The notes below the pieces were generated by a model. It did not search any database and was not told the DNA's origin. It worked only from the letters and a program-made list of their open reading frames with translations. Position numbers and translations under genes: made by a program. Positions 1 to 11,451 of a stretch of 64,000 nt of DNA are shown piece by piece; position 1 is the first letter of the stretch; every line of letters starts with the position of its first letter. The stretch is from Brachybacterium epidermidis (GTDB lineage: Bacteria > Actinomycetota > Actinomycetes > Actinomycetales > Dermabacteraceae), in contig NZ_JADEYR010000001.1 of NCBI RefSeq assembly GCF_015209585.1, forward strand, positions 372,001 through 436,000, read 5' to 3'.

Positions 1-518
1 TGCGACCTGCCGGGCACGGGATGCGCGCCGTGGTCGATGCCCGGCGGGTGGACCGGATCCTGCGGAACCTGCTGACCAATGCGATCGAGCACGGGGCGGG
101 GCATCCGGTGCTGGTGCAGACGGGATCGGACGAGGACTCGGTGGCCGTGGTGGTCCAGGACCACGGGCGGGGCATCTCCCCGGAGGATGCCCGCCGCGTC
201 TTCGACAGGTTCTGGCGGGCCGACCCCTCCCGTGCCCGCACCCTGGGAGGGACCGGCCTGGGCCTGTCGATCTCGGTGGAGGACGCGCACCTGCACGACG
301 GCTGGCTGCAGGCTTGGGGACAGCTGGGCGAGGGAGCCGTCTTCCGCCTCACGCTGCCGCGTCGACCCGGTGGCGCGATCACCCGCTCCCCACTGCGGCT
401 TGAGCGCTCCTTCGACCGCGTGGGAGGGGACCCGCTGCCCGCCGCCACCGGTGAGATCCAGATCAGTCCGGACATGCTGCCGGACCTGGACTCGAGCTGG
501 GAGGAGGAGGCGCGATGA
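1..518 (+). CDS. mtrB: MtrB-type sensor histidine kinase, 3' end (5' cut by window)
   Basis: This is the C-terminal ATPase domain of a membrane sensor kinase; the start lies outside the window. The N box (RNLLTNAIEHG), G1 box (VQDHGRGIS), F box (VFDRFWRADPSR) and G2 box (GGTGLGLSIS) are all present in order, so the catalytic domain is complete. The segment just after the G2 box, ending in GWLQAWG, resembles MtrB. The stop overlaps the lpqB start as ATGA, which matches the mtrA-mtrB-lpqB operon of actinobacteria. MtrB phosphorylates the essential response regulator MtrA, which links envelope and division signals to gene control. The assignment rests on this context plus the domain; the sensor half cannot be seen. 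Confidence 0.88.
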   Translation, partial: RPAGHGMRAVVDARRVDRILRNLLTNAIEHGAGHPVLVQTGSDEDSVAVVVQDHGRGISPEDARRVFDRFWRADPSRARTLGGTGLGLSISVEDAHLHDGWLQAWGQLGEGAVFRLTLPRRPGGAITRSPLRLERSFDRVGGDPLPAATGEIQISPDMLPDLDSSWEEEAR

Positions 519-2218
519 CCGCGAGCCGCCGGGAGCTGCTGCGCCTCGCCGGTGCCGCCGCGCTGCTCGGCACCGGGAGCGCCTGCGCGCGCATCCCCAC
601 CGAGTCCCCCATCGACAGTCGCCCCCTCTCGGGCCGTTCCCGGCCGGGCGCCCCCTACGTGAGGGCGCTGCCACCCCCCGAGGACGCCACTCCCCAGCAG
701 GTCCTCACCGGGTTCGTGCAGGCCGGCGTGGGCACCGAGGACGACTACGCCGTGGCTAGGGAGTACCTCACCCCCGACGCCAGCGCCGCGTGGGATCCGG
801 GAGCCGGCGTGACCGTCTACTCCAGCAGCGACGAGCTGCGGGTGGAGCAGCTGGACGAGGACACCGTCTCCCTCGCGCTGCAGGCCGTGATGCTGGTGGA
901 TGCGCAGGGCGTGCGCAGCGTCCTGGCCGGTCCCACCGCCCAGGAGATCACGGTCCACGTCGAGTCCGTTGACGGGCAGTGGCGGATCGCCGATCCGCCA
1001 CCCGGCATCCACCTCTCGGGGGCCGCGTTCGAGGCGCTGTTCACCCCTGCACGGCTCTACTTCCTGGATCCCCGATCCCTGCACCTGGTCCCTGATCTGC
1101 GCTGGTACTCCTCCCACCGGGCTGTTCCGGCGGTTCTCGAAGGCCTCCGCGCCGGGCCCGTGGAGCCGCTGGAGTCGGCCGTGCGCACTCTGGTGCCGTC
1201 CGGCGCCGACATGGAGGCGGTGATGGTGACGACGGGAGCTGACGGCGTGGCCGAGGTGACCATACCCGAGGCCGTCCGGCGTCTGGCCAGCGTGCCGCGC
1301 GGGCACGCCCTCGCGCAGCTGGAGGCATCCCTGCGGTCCCTGCGGGCGCTGGCGGAGGTCCGTCTGCTCTGGGACGGCACCGATCTGACCGCGCAGGTGG
1401 ACCGCTCCCTCTCCCGGCCTCTGCCGGGGCATCGCCCGATCGGGGCAGGACCCACCGGAGTGGTCTCGCTCGCCGACGCCGGGGGGAGCGATCAGATGTC
1501 CCAGCTGGTCCCGGACCTCGCCGAGACCGTCCTCTCCGCACCGGCGATCAGCCAGGACGGCGTGCTGGCCTGCGCACTGTCACAGGACCGCAGCAGCGTG
1601 CTGATGGCCTCGACCGATGGCTCGGTACCGGTGAGGCAGGCCGCTGCCGGTGCGGCCTACGCCGATCCGCGACCCGATGACGCCGGGTACGTCTGGGCCT
1701 CGGTCCAGTCCGGCACGGGAGTGCTGCTGGCGATGTCCGCCCAGGGGGCCGAGCACGACGTCAAGGTCGATGCCGCCTGGCTGCGAGGACGAGAGGTGCT
1801 GGGGCTGGACATCGCCGCCGACGCCACCCGCCTGGCCGTGCTCTCCGCCGATGAGGCAGGGACCCGACTGGATCTGTGCGCGGTGCAGCGCGACGAGGCC
1901 GGGGTTCCGGTCTCCGTGTCGGAGCCGGTGGTGGTGCGCACCGGGCTGGTCGACATGGTGCAGGTGGGCTGGTACGACGAGATCGCCCTGACCGTGCTCG
2001 GCACGGACCCCATCAGTGAGGAGCTCCGGGCTCAGGTCACCGACCTCGCGACAGGGCACGAGCTGCTCCCGCCGCCGCGACAGGGAACGGTGCGCCTGGC
2101 CGGCAGCGTGATCGCGGAGTCCGTGTGGGCCGCCACCGAGGACGGTGCGCTGATGCGCAGCACGGGGGACCGCTGGGCGAGCGTCGATCTGCCGGCCCGG
2201 GACCCCGCCTTCTACTGA
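515..2218 (+). CDS. lpqB: LpqB family lipoprotein, MtrAB accessory
   Basis: The protein has 567 residues. The N-terminus is a lipoprotein signal: a short basic start, a hydrophobic stretch and Cys24 in GTGSAC, with a slightly atypical -3 residue. A GerMN-type domain covers roughly residues 170-300 (YFLDPRSLHLVPDLRWY onward). The C-terminal half reads as a beta-propeller-like LpqB domain. LpqB is anchored outside the membrane and modulates MtrB signalling. The gene is translationally coupled to mtrB (ATGA overlap), which fixes the start. It is followed by a 122-bp gap before comF. Confidence 0.93.
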   Translation: MTASRRELLRLAGAAALLGTGSACARIPTESPIDSRPLSGRSRPGAPYVRALPPPEDATPQQVLTGFVQAGVGTEDDYAVAREYLTPDASAAWDPGAGVTVYSSSDELRVEQLDEDTVSLALQAVMLVDAQGVRSVLAGPTAQEITVHVESVDGQWRIADPPPGIHLSGAAFEALFTPARLYFLDPRSLHLVPDLRWYSSHRAVPAVLEGLRAGPVEPLESAVRTLVPSGADMEAVMVTTGADGVAEVTIPEAVRRLASVPRGHALAQLEASLRSLRALAEVRLLWDGTDLTAQVDRSLSRPLPGHRPIGAGPTGVVSLADAGGSDQMSQLVPDLAETVLSAPAISQDGVLACALSQDRSSVLMASTDGSVPVRQAAAGAAYADPRPDDAGYVWASVQSGTGVLLAMSAQGAEHDVKVDAAWLRGREVLGLDIAADATRLAVLSADEAGTRLDLCAVQRDEAGVPVSVSEPVVVRTGLVDMVQVGWYDEIALTVLGTDPISEELRAQVTDLATGHELLPPPRQGTVRLAGSVIAESVWAATEDGALMRSTGDRWASVDLPARDPAFY

Positions 2219-2340
2219 GAGGTCCCTCCCCGGCGCACCACCGACGGCCGAGCTCAGGTGAGGTCCCTCCCCACGATGCCCTTGTCCCCAGCGTGGCTCG
2301 ATCCCGCCCGTGAGCATCGCGATCGAGGTGGGATGGGGGC

Positions 2341-3192
2341 ATGGGACACGCGCGGAGTCGGCACCGGGGGGCGGGGATCGCCGTGGCGCGGGCAGTGGGC
2401 GAGGTCGCCGCGCAGACGTGCTCACTGCTGGTGCCGCGCGTATGCCCCTGCGGCAGCGAGGGCAGCTGGCTGTGCCGGGACTGCCGCGCCCTGCTGCAGG
2501 GGCCACCGGTGCGGGTGGAGTCCTGCTGCGATGCGCTGCAGCACCTGAGCGCAGCCCGGGTCAGGGAGCGGTCCCGGCTGTTGCCCGCCGGGGTCGACCA
2601 CCACCCCCTGCTGCCCGTGCTCGCGCTCGGCGAGTACACCGGGGATCTGCAGCGCCTGGTACTGGCTTGGAAGAACGGTGGCATGCTCCATCTGGGAGCC
2701 CCGATCGCGGCCGGTCTCGAACCAGCAGTGAGGCTGCTGGCGGGCACCGGGGAAGCAGCTGGCGGGTCGCGGGTCCCCTTCCTGGTCCCGGTCCCCTCCC
2801 GTCTGCGGGCGCGGCTGCGCCGCGGGGAGGACCACACCGCAGAACTGGTCCGCTCCCTGGCGCGCTCGGGGATCGGCAGGCCGCTGCTGCTGCGTGCCGC
2901 CCCTACCACCGGGCAGGAGGGCAAGGGGGCGCGGATGCGGCGCACTCGCCGCATCCGCCTGGCAGGCCCGCTCCCGGCGGCGGCACTTCGGGGAGGGCCC
3001 GGCTGCGTGATCGTCGATGACGTGGTCACCACCGGATCCACGCTGCGCGCCATGCACGAGACCCTCACCGCAGCGGGGATCCCCGTGATCGGCGCGGTCG
3101 TGGTGGCCTCGGCCCGCGTGCCCGGGGATCCGGTGCCGGTGGAGCTCCGGGTCACCCCGGTGGCGCGCCGGTCCACCGATCGTCCGGGCTGA
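2341..3192 (+). CDS. comF: ComF family phosphoribosyltransferase-like protein
   Basis: The protein has 283 residues. Near the N-terminus is a Cys-rich probable zinc knuckle (VCPCGSEGSWLCRDC). The C-terminal part has the type I phosphoribosyltransferase PRPP loop, VIVDDVVTTGSTL. This is the ComF/GntX architecture; ComF is needed for DNA uptake in competent bacteria, but in actinobacteria its role is not settled. The position between lpqB and hpf matches the order I recall in Mycobacterium (Rv3242c). The ATG start gives a normal length; no strong ribosome site is seen, so it could shift by a few codons. Confidence 0.85.
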   Translation: MGHARSRHRGAGIAVARAVGEVAAQTCSLLVPRVCPCGSEGSWLCRDCRALLQGPPVRVESCCDALQHLSAARVRERSRLLPAGVDHHPLLPVLALGEYTGDLQRLVLAWKNGGMLHLGAPIAAGLEPAVRLLAGTGEAAGGSRVPFLVPVPSRLRARLRRGEDHTAELVRSLARSGIGRPLLLRAAPTTGQEGKGARMRRTRRIRLAGPLPAAALRGGPGCVIVDDVVTTGSTLRAMHETLTAAGIPVIGAVVVASARVPGDPVPVELRVTPVARRSTDRPG

Positions 3193-3353
3193 TCCATGCA
3201 GGACGATCGACCAGGAAAACCGAAGGGAAACATGGCATGCTTGGACCACTCGACATCGCAGCGAGTCCCCTTCGAGAGGAGGTGCGGAACCCAGCCGAGG
3301 AGCCATCGCGGCCGGGCTCAGAACGGCCGCACCACCGCTAGGAGGAGTACTTC

Positions 3354-4016
3354 ATGGAGATCAACGTCGTAGGACGCCACATGGACGTCCCGGACCGATT
3401 CCGCCGTCATCTCACCGACAAGCTCGACAAGGTCACTCAGCTGGCGCCCACCGCGCTGCGGGTGGACGTCGAGATCTCGCAGGAGAAGAACCCCAGGCAG
3501 GCCGAGCTCAGCGATCGCGTGGAGCTCACCGTCCACGACAAGGGCGCTGTGATCAGGTCCGAGGCCCGGGCCGATGATCTCTACGGGGCCCTCGACGTGG
3601 CCTACGGGAAGCTCCTGGAGCGGCTGCGCCGCGCACGGGACCGGCGCAAGGACCGCCACCGCGGCCGCGACCGCGCCCACCAGGCCTCCGGGGAGTCCCT
3701 GCGCACGATGGTGCCGGACGCCGAGCTGCCCGCCGCTCTGCGGGAGGATGCCGCCCCCGCCGGCCAGGAGGCGCTGGCCTCCGAGGCGGCTGAGCTGGAC
3801 GCGGACGGGGACAGCCCCATCGTGATCCGCGAGAAGAAGCCCCCCGCCGAGCCGATGTCCATCGACGATGCCCTGTACCGCATGGAGCTGGTGGGCCACG
3901 ACTTCTTCCTGTTCATCGACGAGGAGTCCGGGAACCCGAAGGTGGTCTACCGCCGCAAGGGCTGGAGCTACGGCGTGATCGAGCTGGATCCGCAGCAGGA
4001 GGCGGTTGCCGGCTGA
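3354..4016 (+). CDS. hpf: Ribosome hibernation promoting factor, long form
   Basis: The protein has 220 residues, the length of long-form HPF. Residues 1-100 form the S30AE/HPF ribosome-binding domain (MEINVVGRHMDVPDRFRRHL). A charged linker follows. The C-terminal dimerisation domain begins near PMSIDDALYRMELVGHDFF and ends YRRKGWSYGVIEL. Long HPF binds the 30S subunit and joins two ribosomes into inactive 100S dimers in stationary phase or stress. A GGAGGAG ribosome site lies 6-12 bases before the ATG. A strong hairpin terminator follows the gene, so it is probably the end of its transcript. Confidence 0.95.
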   Translation: MEINVVGRHMDVPDRFRRHLTDKLDKVTQLAPTALRVDVEISQEKNPRQAELSDRVELTVHDKGAVIRSEARADDLYGALDVAYGKLLERLRRARDRRKDRHRGRDRAHQASGESLRTMVPDAELPAALREDAAPAGQEALASEAAELDADGDSPIVIREKKPPAEPMSIDDALYRMELVGHDFFLFIDEESGNPKVVYRRKGWSYGVIELDPQQEAVAG

Positions 4017-4035
4017 TGGTCGGCAGCCGCTGAGG

Positions 4036-4068
4036 GGCGGGAGGGCGGCACCACCGCCCTCCCGCCTT
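4036..4068 (+). terminator. Hairpin terminator after hpf
   Basis: A perfect 13-bp inverted repeat (4036-4048 with 4054-4066, 5-base loop) starts 20 bases after the hpf stop. Only a short TT follows, as is usual for GC-rich actinobacterial terminators. It separates hpf from the glycosylase gene. Confidence 0.7.
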
Positions 4069-4144
4069 CGCACGCACGCGGGCTCCTCCGCGTGGGAGGA
4101 CACGACGGAACCAGGCGCAGAACCAGGGACGGGACCCGGAGACG

Positions 4145-5437
4145 ATGACGAGCACGAGGATCACCTGGACGCAGGCGCGTCGCATCGCGCTTCGAGCCCA
4201 GGGGATCGGTCGAGCCCGTCATGAGTCCATGCCCTCGCGGCGTGCCAGCCGCGCAGCGCTGGCCCGTACCCTCGCCCACACCCACCTGCTGCAGATCGAC
4301 TCGGTGAGCGTCTTCGCCCGGGCCCACCACATGCCCGTGTTCACCCGCGCCGGAGCATGGGACGAGCGCGTCCTGGACCGTGCCTCACGCCCGGGTCCCT
4401 CGCGCCTGGTCCACGAGGCGCTCGCGCACGAAGCAGCCTTCGTCACCGAGCAGGTGCACTCCCTGTTGGACTTCCGGCGCCGACGAGCGGCCGATCGCGA
4501 CTGGGGTGCGGTGCGGCGCGCCGCCCAGGAGTCCCCTCACCTGCTGGAGAGCATCCTTGCGACCATCGAGGAGCACGGGCCGATCAGCGCTTCCGCCGTC
4601 TCCCGCCAGCTCGGTGACGAGCACCGCGGCGAGGGCTGGGGCTGGCGCCGCACCAGCAGCCAATGGGCCGTGGAATACCTGTTCCGCTCGGGCCGGCTGG
4701 ACTGCGTGGGCCGCACGCCCCAGTTCGAGCGCCTCTACCTCCCCGCGCAGCGACCCCCGAGCACCGCCATCGACCCCGAGGGCGGGCGGGACGATGCCGA
4801 CGACGTGCGCACCCTGGTCGCCCTGGCGGCCCGTTCGCTGGGCATCGCCGACACCGGTGCCCTCGCCGACTACTTCCGCCTCGGCGTGGGCGAGGTGCGC
4901 CCGGTCGTCGCCGAGCTGCTGCGCACCGGGGTGCTCACGGAGGTCGAGGTCTCCCATCCTGCGGGCGCGCTGCCGATGCTCCTGCACCGGGATGCGCCAC
5001 GGCCGGTGCCGGTGCGCGCCGCAGCCCTGGTGAGCCCCTTCGATCCGGTCGTGTTCCACAGGCCGCGGCTGAAGGCGCTGTTCGACGTCGACTACCGCAT
5101 CGGCATCTACACGCCCGCGGCCCGCCGCACCACCGGCTACTACTCCCTGCTGTTCCTGAAGGGCGACACGTTCCCCGCCCGCGTCGACCTCAAGGCCGAT
5201 CGAGGACGGGGCGTGCTGGAGGTGCGCGGCACGTACCGGGAGCCGCTGCCGCTGCTGCCGGAGCGGAACCGGCCCGCGGACGAGGCGGTGATGAGCGCGC
5301 TGGTGCCCGAGCTGCACCGGGCCGCTCGCTGGCGGGGGCTGCGACGCATCGAGGTGCGCACCGGGGCGGGCACCGGGAAGCTGTCGGACGCGCTCTTGGC
5401 TGCGCTCGGAACGAGTTCGGTACCGGTTCCGGAGTGA
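4145..5437 (+). CDS. AlkX/YcaQ-type winged-helix DNA glycosylase
   Basis: The protein has 430 residues, full length for the HTH_42 (YcaQ/AlkZ) superfamily. It starts [17 protein letters not shown] and has the family core [18 protein letters not shown]. The catalytic triplet is Gln50-Ile51-Asp52, the QxD form of YcaQ/AlkX enzymes rather than the QxQ form of AlkZ. Known members excise alkylated bases and unhook interstrand crosslinks. The gene sits between hpf and secA, outside any antibiotic cluster, which fits a housekeeping repair role. Substrate range is inferred from the motif only. Confidence 0.85.
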   Translation: MTSTRITWTQARRIALRAQGIGRARHESMPSRRASRAALARTLAHTHLLQIDSVSVFARAHHMPVFTRAGAWDERVLDRASRPGPSRLVHEALAHEAAFVTEQVHSLLDFRRRRAADRDWGAVRRAAQESPHLLESILATIEEHGPISASAVSRQLGDEHRGEGWGWRRTSSQWAVEYLFRSGRLDCVGRTPQFERLYLPAQRPPSTAIDPEGGRDDADDVRTLVALAARSLGIADTGALADYFRLGVGEVRPVVAELLRTGVLTEVEVSHPAGALPMLLHRDAPRPVPVRAAALVSPFDPVVFHRPRLKALFDVDYRIGIYTPAARRTTGYYSLLFLKGDTFPARVDLKADRGRGVLEVRGTYREPLPLLPERNRPADEAVMSALVPELHRAARWRGLRRIEVRTGAGTGKLSDALLAALGTSSVPVPE

Positions 5438-5537
5438 GGATCCGCTCGCCCCGTCACGTGCCTTGCGGGGTGACGCTTACGATGGGGCAGGCACGACCGG
5501 TCCGCCAGGACGATTCCAGACATCTACGGGAGCACGA

Positions 5538-8585
<3,048 letters not shown>

Positions 8586-8620
8586 CCAGCGCCGCTGCTG
8601 ACGACCGGCTCCAGGCAGCA

Positions 8621-8690
8621 GCTCGCCCACGGGTGTGGGCTAAGGGTGCAGCTCGCCCACGGGTGCGGGCTAAGGGTGCAGCCTGCCCGG
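8621..8690. repeat. 30-bp tandem repeat with hairpins between convergent genes
   Basis: Two 30-bp units (8621-8650 and 8651-8680) differ at one base, and a degraded third copy follows. Each unit carries an inverted repeat around a GGGT loop (GCCCAC with GTGGGC in unit 1; one mismatch in unit 2). The array lies between the stop of secA and the stop of the leftward Rv3235-like gene. A bidirectional transcription terminator duplicated in tandem is the simplest reading. Confidence 0.6.
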
Positions 8691-8698
8691 GGTGTGCG

Positions 8699-9097
8699 TC
8701 AGCCCACCTCGAGCACGGTCACCCGCCAGCCGCTGTGCCGCAGCTCCCACCGCATCGCGAGGAAGCGCGAACGGTCCGGGTCGCGCAGCACGCAGCTGGC
8801 CTCGACGGTGCGCTCGTTCACCACGCAGGTGCGCACCCCGCTGACTGCGATCCGCTGCGCGGGGACGTAGCCGGTGGTCGCGCGGAGCCGACGGGTCAGA
8901 GCGGCCCTGCGGGAGAGCATCGTTGCCACCTCAGGGGTGACGATCCGAGCCAACGCGTTCTCCGGCCGCATGTCACGGATGATCTCCACCGCACACCGTG
9001 CCACGGGAGCGACCATCCTCTCTGCCGTGCGCGGATCGCTCAGCGGGATCTGCTGCTCCGTGGCGACGGTGGCCGGACGCTGATCGGTGGTGGTCAT
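8699..9097 (-). CDS. Rv3235-like (DUF6459-type) small protein
   Basis: The protein has 132 residues and no membrane segment. It contains a helical part (MVAPVARCAVEIIRDMRPE) followed by a beta-rich C-terminal half ending in WRVTVLEVG. It resembles the conserved actinobacterial Rv3235 family found beside secA; its biochemical function is unknown. Its ATG overlaps the stop of the LysM gene as ATGA, so the two are translationally coupled and the start is well supported. Confidence 0.7.
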   Translation of the reverse strand: MTTTDQRPATVATEQQIPLSDPRTAERMVAPVARCAVEIIRDMRPENALARIVTPEVATMLSRRAALTRRLRATTGYVPAQRIAVSGVRTCVVNERTVEASCVLRDPDRSRFLAMRWELRHSGWRVTVLEVG

Positions 9098-10137
9098 GGC
9101 TTCTCCTGGACGGTGAGATGTGCGGGGATGAGGAGCTCCTGGCCGGGCACGAGATGGTCCGGGTCCGGGCCGATCCGGTCACGATTGGCGTCGTAGATCG
9201 CTGGCCAAGCGCCCGCGATCTCGACGGCCGGATCAGGGTCCGGTCCGAGCAGCTGATCGGTGATGCTCCACAGGGTGTCGCCCGGCTGGACGACAACGGT
9301 GATGACGGTGCCCGTGGGCGTCTTTGATGGTCGGCTCCCCTCGGCGGGGGCATCGTGCTGAGCCACGGGAGGCTGGGCACTCGGTGCATCGGCACCGGGG
9401 GAGCCGCCCCCCTGCGGGTCCTGCTGCCCCCAGCCCAGGGGCGGGAGCTCACCGGGATCCTCGGCCGCGGAATGCGGGGAGTGGTCCGGGGACTCCAGCG
9501 GAACCGGTGCTGCTGGGGCTGTGGAGCCGAGCGTCGCGAGGGCGGCTCCCCGCTCGCGTGATGAGTGCTCGGCAGCCGCGCGGTCCGTCTCGACCGATGC
9601 TGGGGCCGGGGGATCGATGCCCAGGGAGTGGGAGGTCGTACCGGAGAGCGAGGCATGGACAAACTGGTCGTCGAGGGAGACCGCTGTGGCTGGGCCCAGG
9701 ATGAGCCCGGAGGTCGCGCCGGCGATCGCAGCGCCGATCGTGAGCCGCCGAGCGACACGTGGAGCGATCACACGCAGTGCGGCCACCAGTGCGCGGCCGG
9801 ACCGGGAAGCAGGTCCGAGGACGAGGGCTGCTGCCACCAGGGTCCACACCACCACGAGGTAGGCGCACAGCACGACGCCCACGGAGGCGAGTGCGATCAG
9901 CACCCAGGCCAGCAGGGCGGCCTCGGCGTGGCCCTCGAGCGCCTGGGGGAGCAGACCGCGTGCGAGCACCGAGAGCACGGCGAGTCCGGCAGCCGACAGC
10001 ACCACCGCAGTCACTGCCGAGGCCGGGCGGGGCATGGCCTCGGCTGTGTCCAGCGGCCGTTGTGAGGCCACCGGTACGGAACCGGTGCGCGGTGTCGGAT
10101 CCGGCGGTCGGTGTCGAGGTGGTGCTGCGGTGCCCAT
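9094..10137 (-). CDS. Membrane protein with C-terminal LysM domain
   Basis: The protein has 347 residues from the ATG at 10137, which has AGGGGA just upstream; the frame stays open further but with no recognisable protein. A proline-rich cytoplasmic start is followed by about four hydrophobic helices within residues 40-150. A long Pro/Ala-rich linker then leads to a LysM module (VQPGDTLWSI to LVPGQELLIP) near residues 275-340. LysM binds peptidoglycan glycan chains, so the protein probably ties the membrane to the wall. It is coupled to the Rv3235-like gene downstream. Confidence 0.75.
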   Translation of the reverse strand: MGTAAPPRHRPPDPTPRTGSVPVASQRPLDTAEAMPRPASAVTAVVLSAAGLAVLSVLARGLLPQALEGHAEAALLAWVLIALASVGVVLCAYLVVVWTLVAAALVLGPASRSGRALVAALRVIAPRVARRLTIGAAIAGATSGLILGPATAVSLDDQFVHASLSGTTSHSLGIDPPAPASVETDRAAAEHSSRERGAALATLGSTAPAAPVPLESPDHSPHSAAEDPGELPPLGWGQQDPQGGGSPGADAPSAQPPVAQHDAPAEGSRPSKTPTGTVITVVVQPGDTLWSITDQLLGPDPDPAVEIAGAWPAIYDANRDRIGPDPDHLVPGQELLIPAHLTVQEKP

Positions 10138-10291
10138 GGTTCCCCTGTCCCCTTCCGATCCGCGGTGGAGGCGAACACCCCCGCCGCGAGTCGGAATCGA
10201 TCGTGTCGTTTGATGCAGTTTGGTGTTGGTCGAGCCGATAGACAGCAAGATAAGGAGATGTGGGCCAGCGCACAATGGGCCATAGGTGCCA

Positions 10292-10300
10292 TGTGGACAA
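10292..10300 (-). promoter_or_regulatory. DnaA-box-like 9-mer
   Basis: TGTGGACAA is the exact reverse complement of the actinobacterial DnaA box TTGTCCACA. It lies in the 264-bp region between the divergent LysM gene and the hypothetical gene at 10402. Confidence 0.45.
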
Positions 10301-10316
10301 CGGATCGCATGCGCTT

Positions 10317-10364
10317 GTGGCACGAAGGTGCCGGTCTCACGTCGCCGGTGGTACGAAAGTGCCG
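10317..10364. promoter_or_regulatory. Direct-repeat pair, possible operator
   Basis: Two 17-base copies at 10317-10333 and 10348-10364 (GTGGCACGAAGGTGCCG and GTGGTACGAAAGTGCCG) differ at two positions and are 31 bp apart, close to three helical turns. The first copy contains the palindrome GGCAC-GAAG-GTGCC. They end just upstream of the -10 at 10389, a good position for a regulator. The factor is unknown. Confidence 0.45.
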
Positions 10365-10388
10365 TCAGGTGCGTCGCGGCGGGGACCC

Positions 10389-10394
10389 TACAGT
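10389..10394 (+). promoter_or_regulatory. -10 hexamer, probably leaderless
   Basis: TACAGT lies 7 bases before the ATG at 10402 and no ribosome site fits between them, so transcription probably starts at or next to the start codon. Confidence 0.5.
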
Positions 10395-10401
10395 GGGCAG
10401 T

Positions 10402-10947
10402 ATGCGCTTCGAGCGAATCTTCGATGACCTGGAGGGGCAGTTCGCCCACCATGAGCGCCAGGAGATGCGCGCCGTCTCCGAGGACCTCACCCGGGCCGAG
10501 CGCGCTCAGCTGACGCTGTACGACCGCCTGCGCGGCTCCGACGGAGCTGTGCTCACCCTCCACCTGGGGACGAGCACGCTAGTGCGCGGTGCGGTGGAGC
10601 TGGTGGGGGATGGATGGGTCGTCCTGCGGGAGGCGTCAAGGGCCGGGATGCTGCTGGTGCCCGTGCGCCGGATCGCACTGGTGGAGGGACTGCCCGGCAG
10701 GGCGCGACCAGGAAGGACGGAAGCCGTCCGGGAACTGCCCCTGGGGGCGCTGCTGCGGCGCATCGCCCGCGACCGCGCCACGGTGAGAGCGGAGACGGCC
10801 GCGGGAACGCTGGTGGGAAGGATCTCCGCCGTGGGTGCAGATGCGTTCGACCTGCAGACGATCCCGACCGGAGAGTCCAGTGCGGTCCCGGGATCCGGAC
10901 GTGTGACCGTGGTTATCGACGCACTCACGGTGATGCGAATCGGGTGA
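10402..10947 (+). CDS. Conserved actinobacterial hypothetical protein
   Basis: The protein has 181 residues, starting MRFERIFDDLEGQ. The N-terminal 40 residues are charged and helical. Beta-rich segments follow (DGAVLTLHLGTSTLVRGAVE and ETAAGTLVGRISAVGADAF). I recognise it only as a conserved protein of this part of actinobacterial chromosomes and assign no function. The start is set by the -10 motif 7 bases upstream, which implies a leaderless transcript; an open frame extends upstream but crosses the intergenic regulatory sequence. It ends 8 bases from the convergent BldC-like gene. Confidence 0.75.
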   Translation: MRFERIFDDLEGQFAHHERQEMRAVSEDLTRAERAQLTLYDRLRGSDGAVLTLHLGTSTLVRGAVELVGDGWVVLREASRAGMLLVPVRRIALVEGLPGRARPGRTEAVRELPLGALLRRIARDRATVRAETAAGTLVGRISAVGADAFDLQTIPTGESSAVPGSGRVTVVIDALTVMRIG

Positions 10948-10955
10948 GGCGGGGG

Positions 10956-11186
10956 TCAGAGCTGGCTGTGTCGCTCCCTGGCCCGCTCCTCCTCCAGATG
11001 GTTCTCCGTGGCGGCGTAGCTGCGTTCGATGTACGACTCGAGCTCGGTCATCTCCACACGCCACTGCCCTCGGCCGCCCACCTTGATGGCGCGCAGCTCA
11101 CCGGACCTCACCAGGGCGTACGCCTGGGAGGCGGAGATCGAGAGCATCTCGGCGACATCAGACAGCGGCACGAAGCGAGGCTGCAT
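10956..11186 (-). CDS. BldC/excisionase-type helix-turn-helix regulator
   Basis: The protein has 76 residues. A MerR/HTH_17-type domain fills residues 1-55 (LSDVAEMLSISASQAYALVRSGELRAIKVGGR, in two parts separated by the turn) with the usual wing GRGQWRV. The tail is highly charged. The ATG at 11186 has GGGAGGA 7 bases upstream, which fixes the start. Such single-domain proteins bind direct repeats as oligomers, as BldC does. It is divergent from the SAF-domain/CpaE-like pair and is a candidate regulator of it; that link is inference. Confidence 0.8.
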   Translation of the reverse strand: MQPRFVPLSDVAEMLSISASQAYALVRSGELRAIKVGGRGQWRVEMTELESYIERSYAATENHLEEERARERHSQL

Positions 11187-11260
11187 CGGTGATTCCTCCC
11201 GGTGGAGACGGCACGACAGGGGGAAGGCTGTCATATTCCTGGATCGGTTGTCTGCGCCGT

Positions 11261-11327
11261 TGTGGACAGTGGCGTTCAGCTGTGGATGAACAGGCCCTCC
11301 AGCCTACCCAGTGAACCTTTGTCCACA
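11261..11327. promoter_or_regulatory. Cluster of DnaA-box-like 9-mers
   Basis: TTGTCCACA at 11319-11327 is a perfect actinobacterial DnaA box. TGTGGACAG at 11261-11269 matches 8 of 9 bases on the other strand. TGTGGATGA at 11281 is a weaker match. All lie in the 265-bp intergenic region between the BldC-like gene and the SAF gene. Confidence 0.45.
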
Positions 11328-11451
11328 GTGGGAGCCGCCGCCTGCCGGTCGCCGTCATCGCTGACGTACTCTCCCCGCAGGTCCCGACCGTCCGCTCCAC
11401 CGATGGGTCGGGCGCCGGTGAGGAGTCCGCTCCGATCGACAGGAGGATGCC

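Noticed and set aside
8621-8690. CRISPR-like array
   Set aside because: Units are directly adjacent with no unique spacers and only two good copies; the hairpins and convergent position fit terminators.
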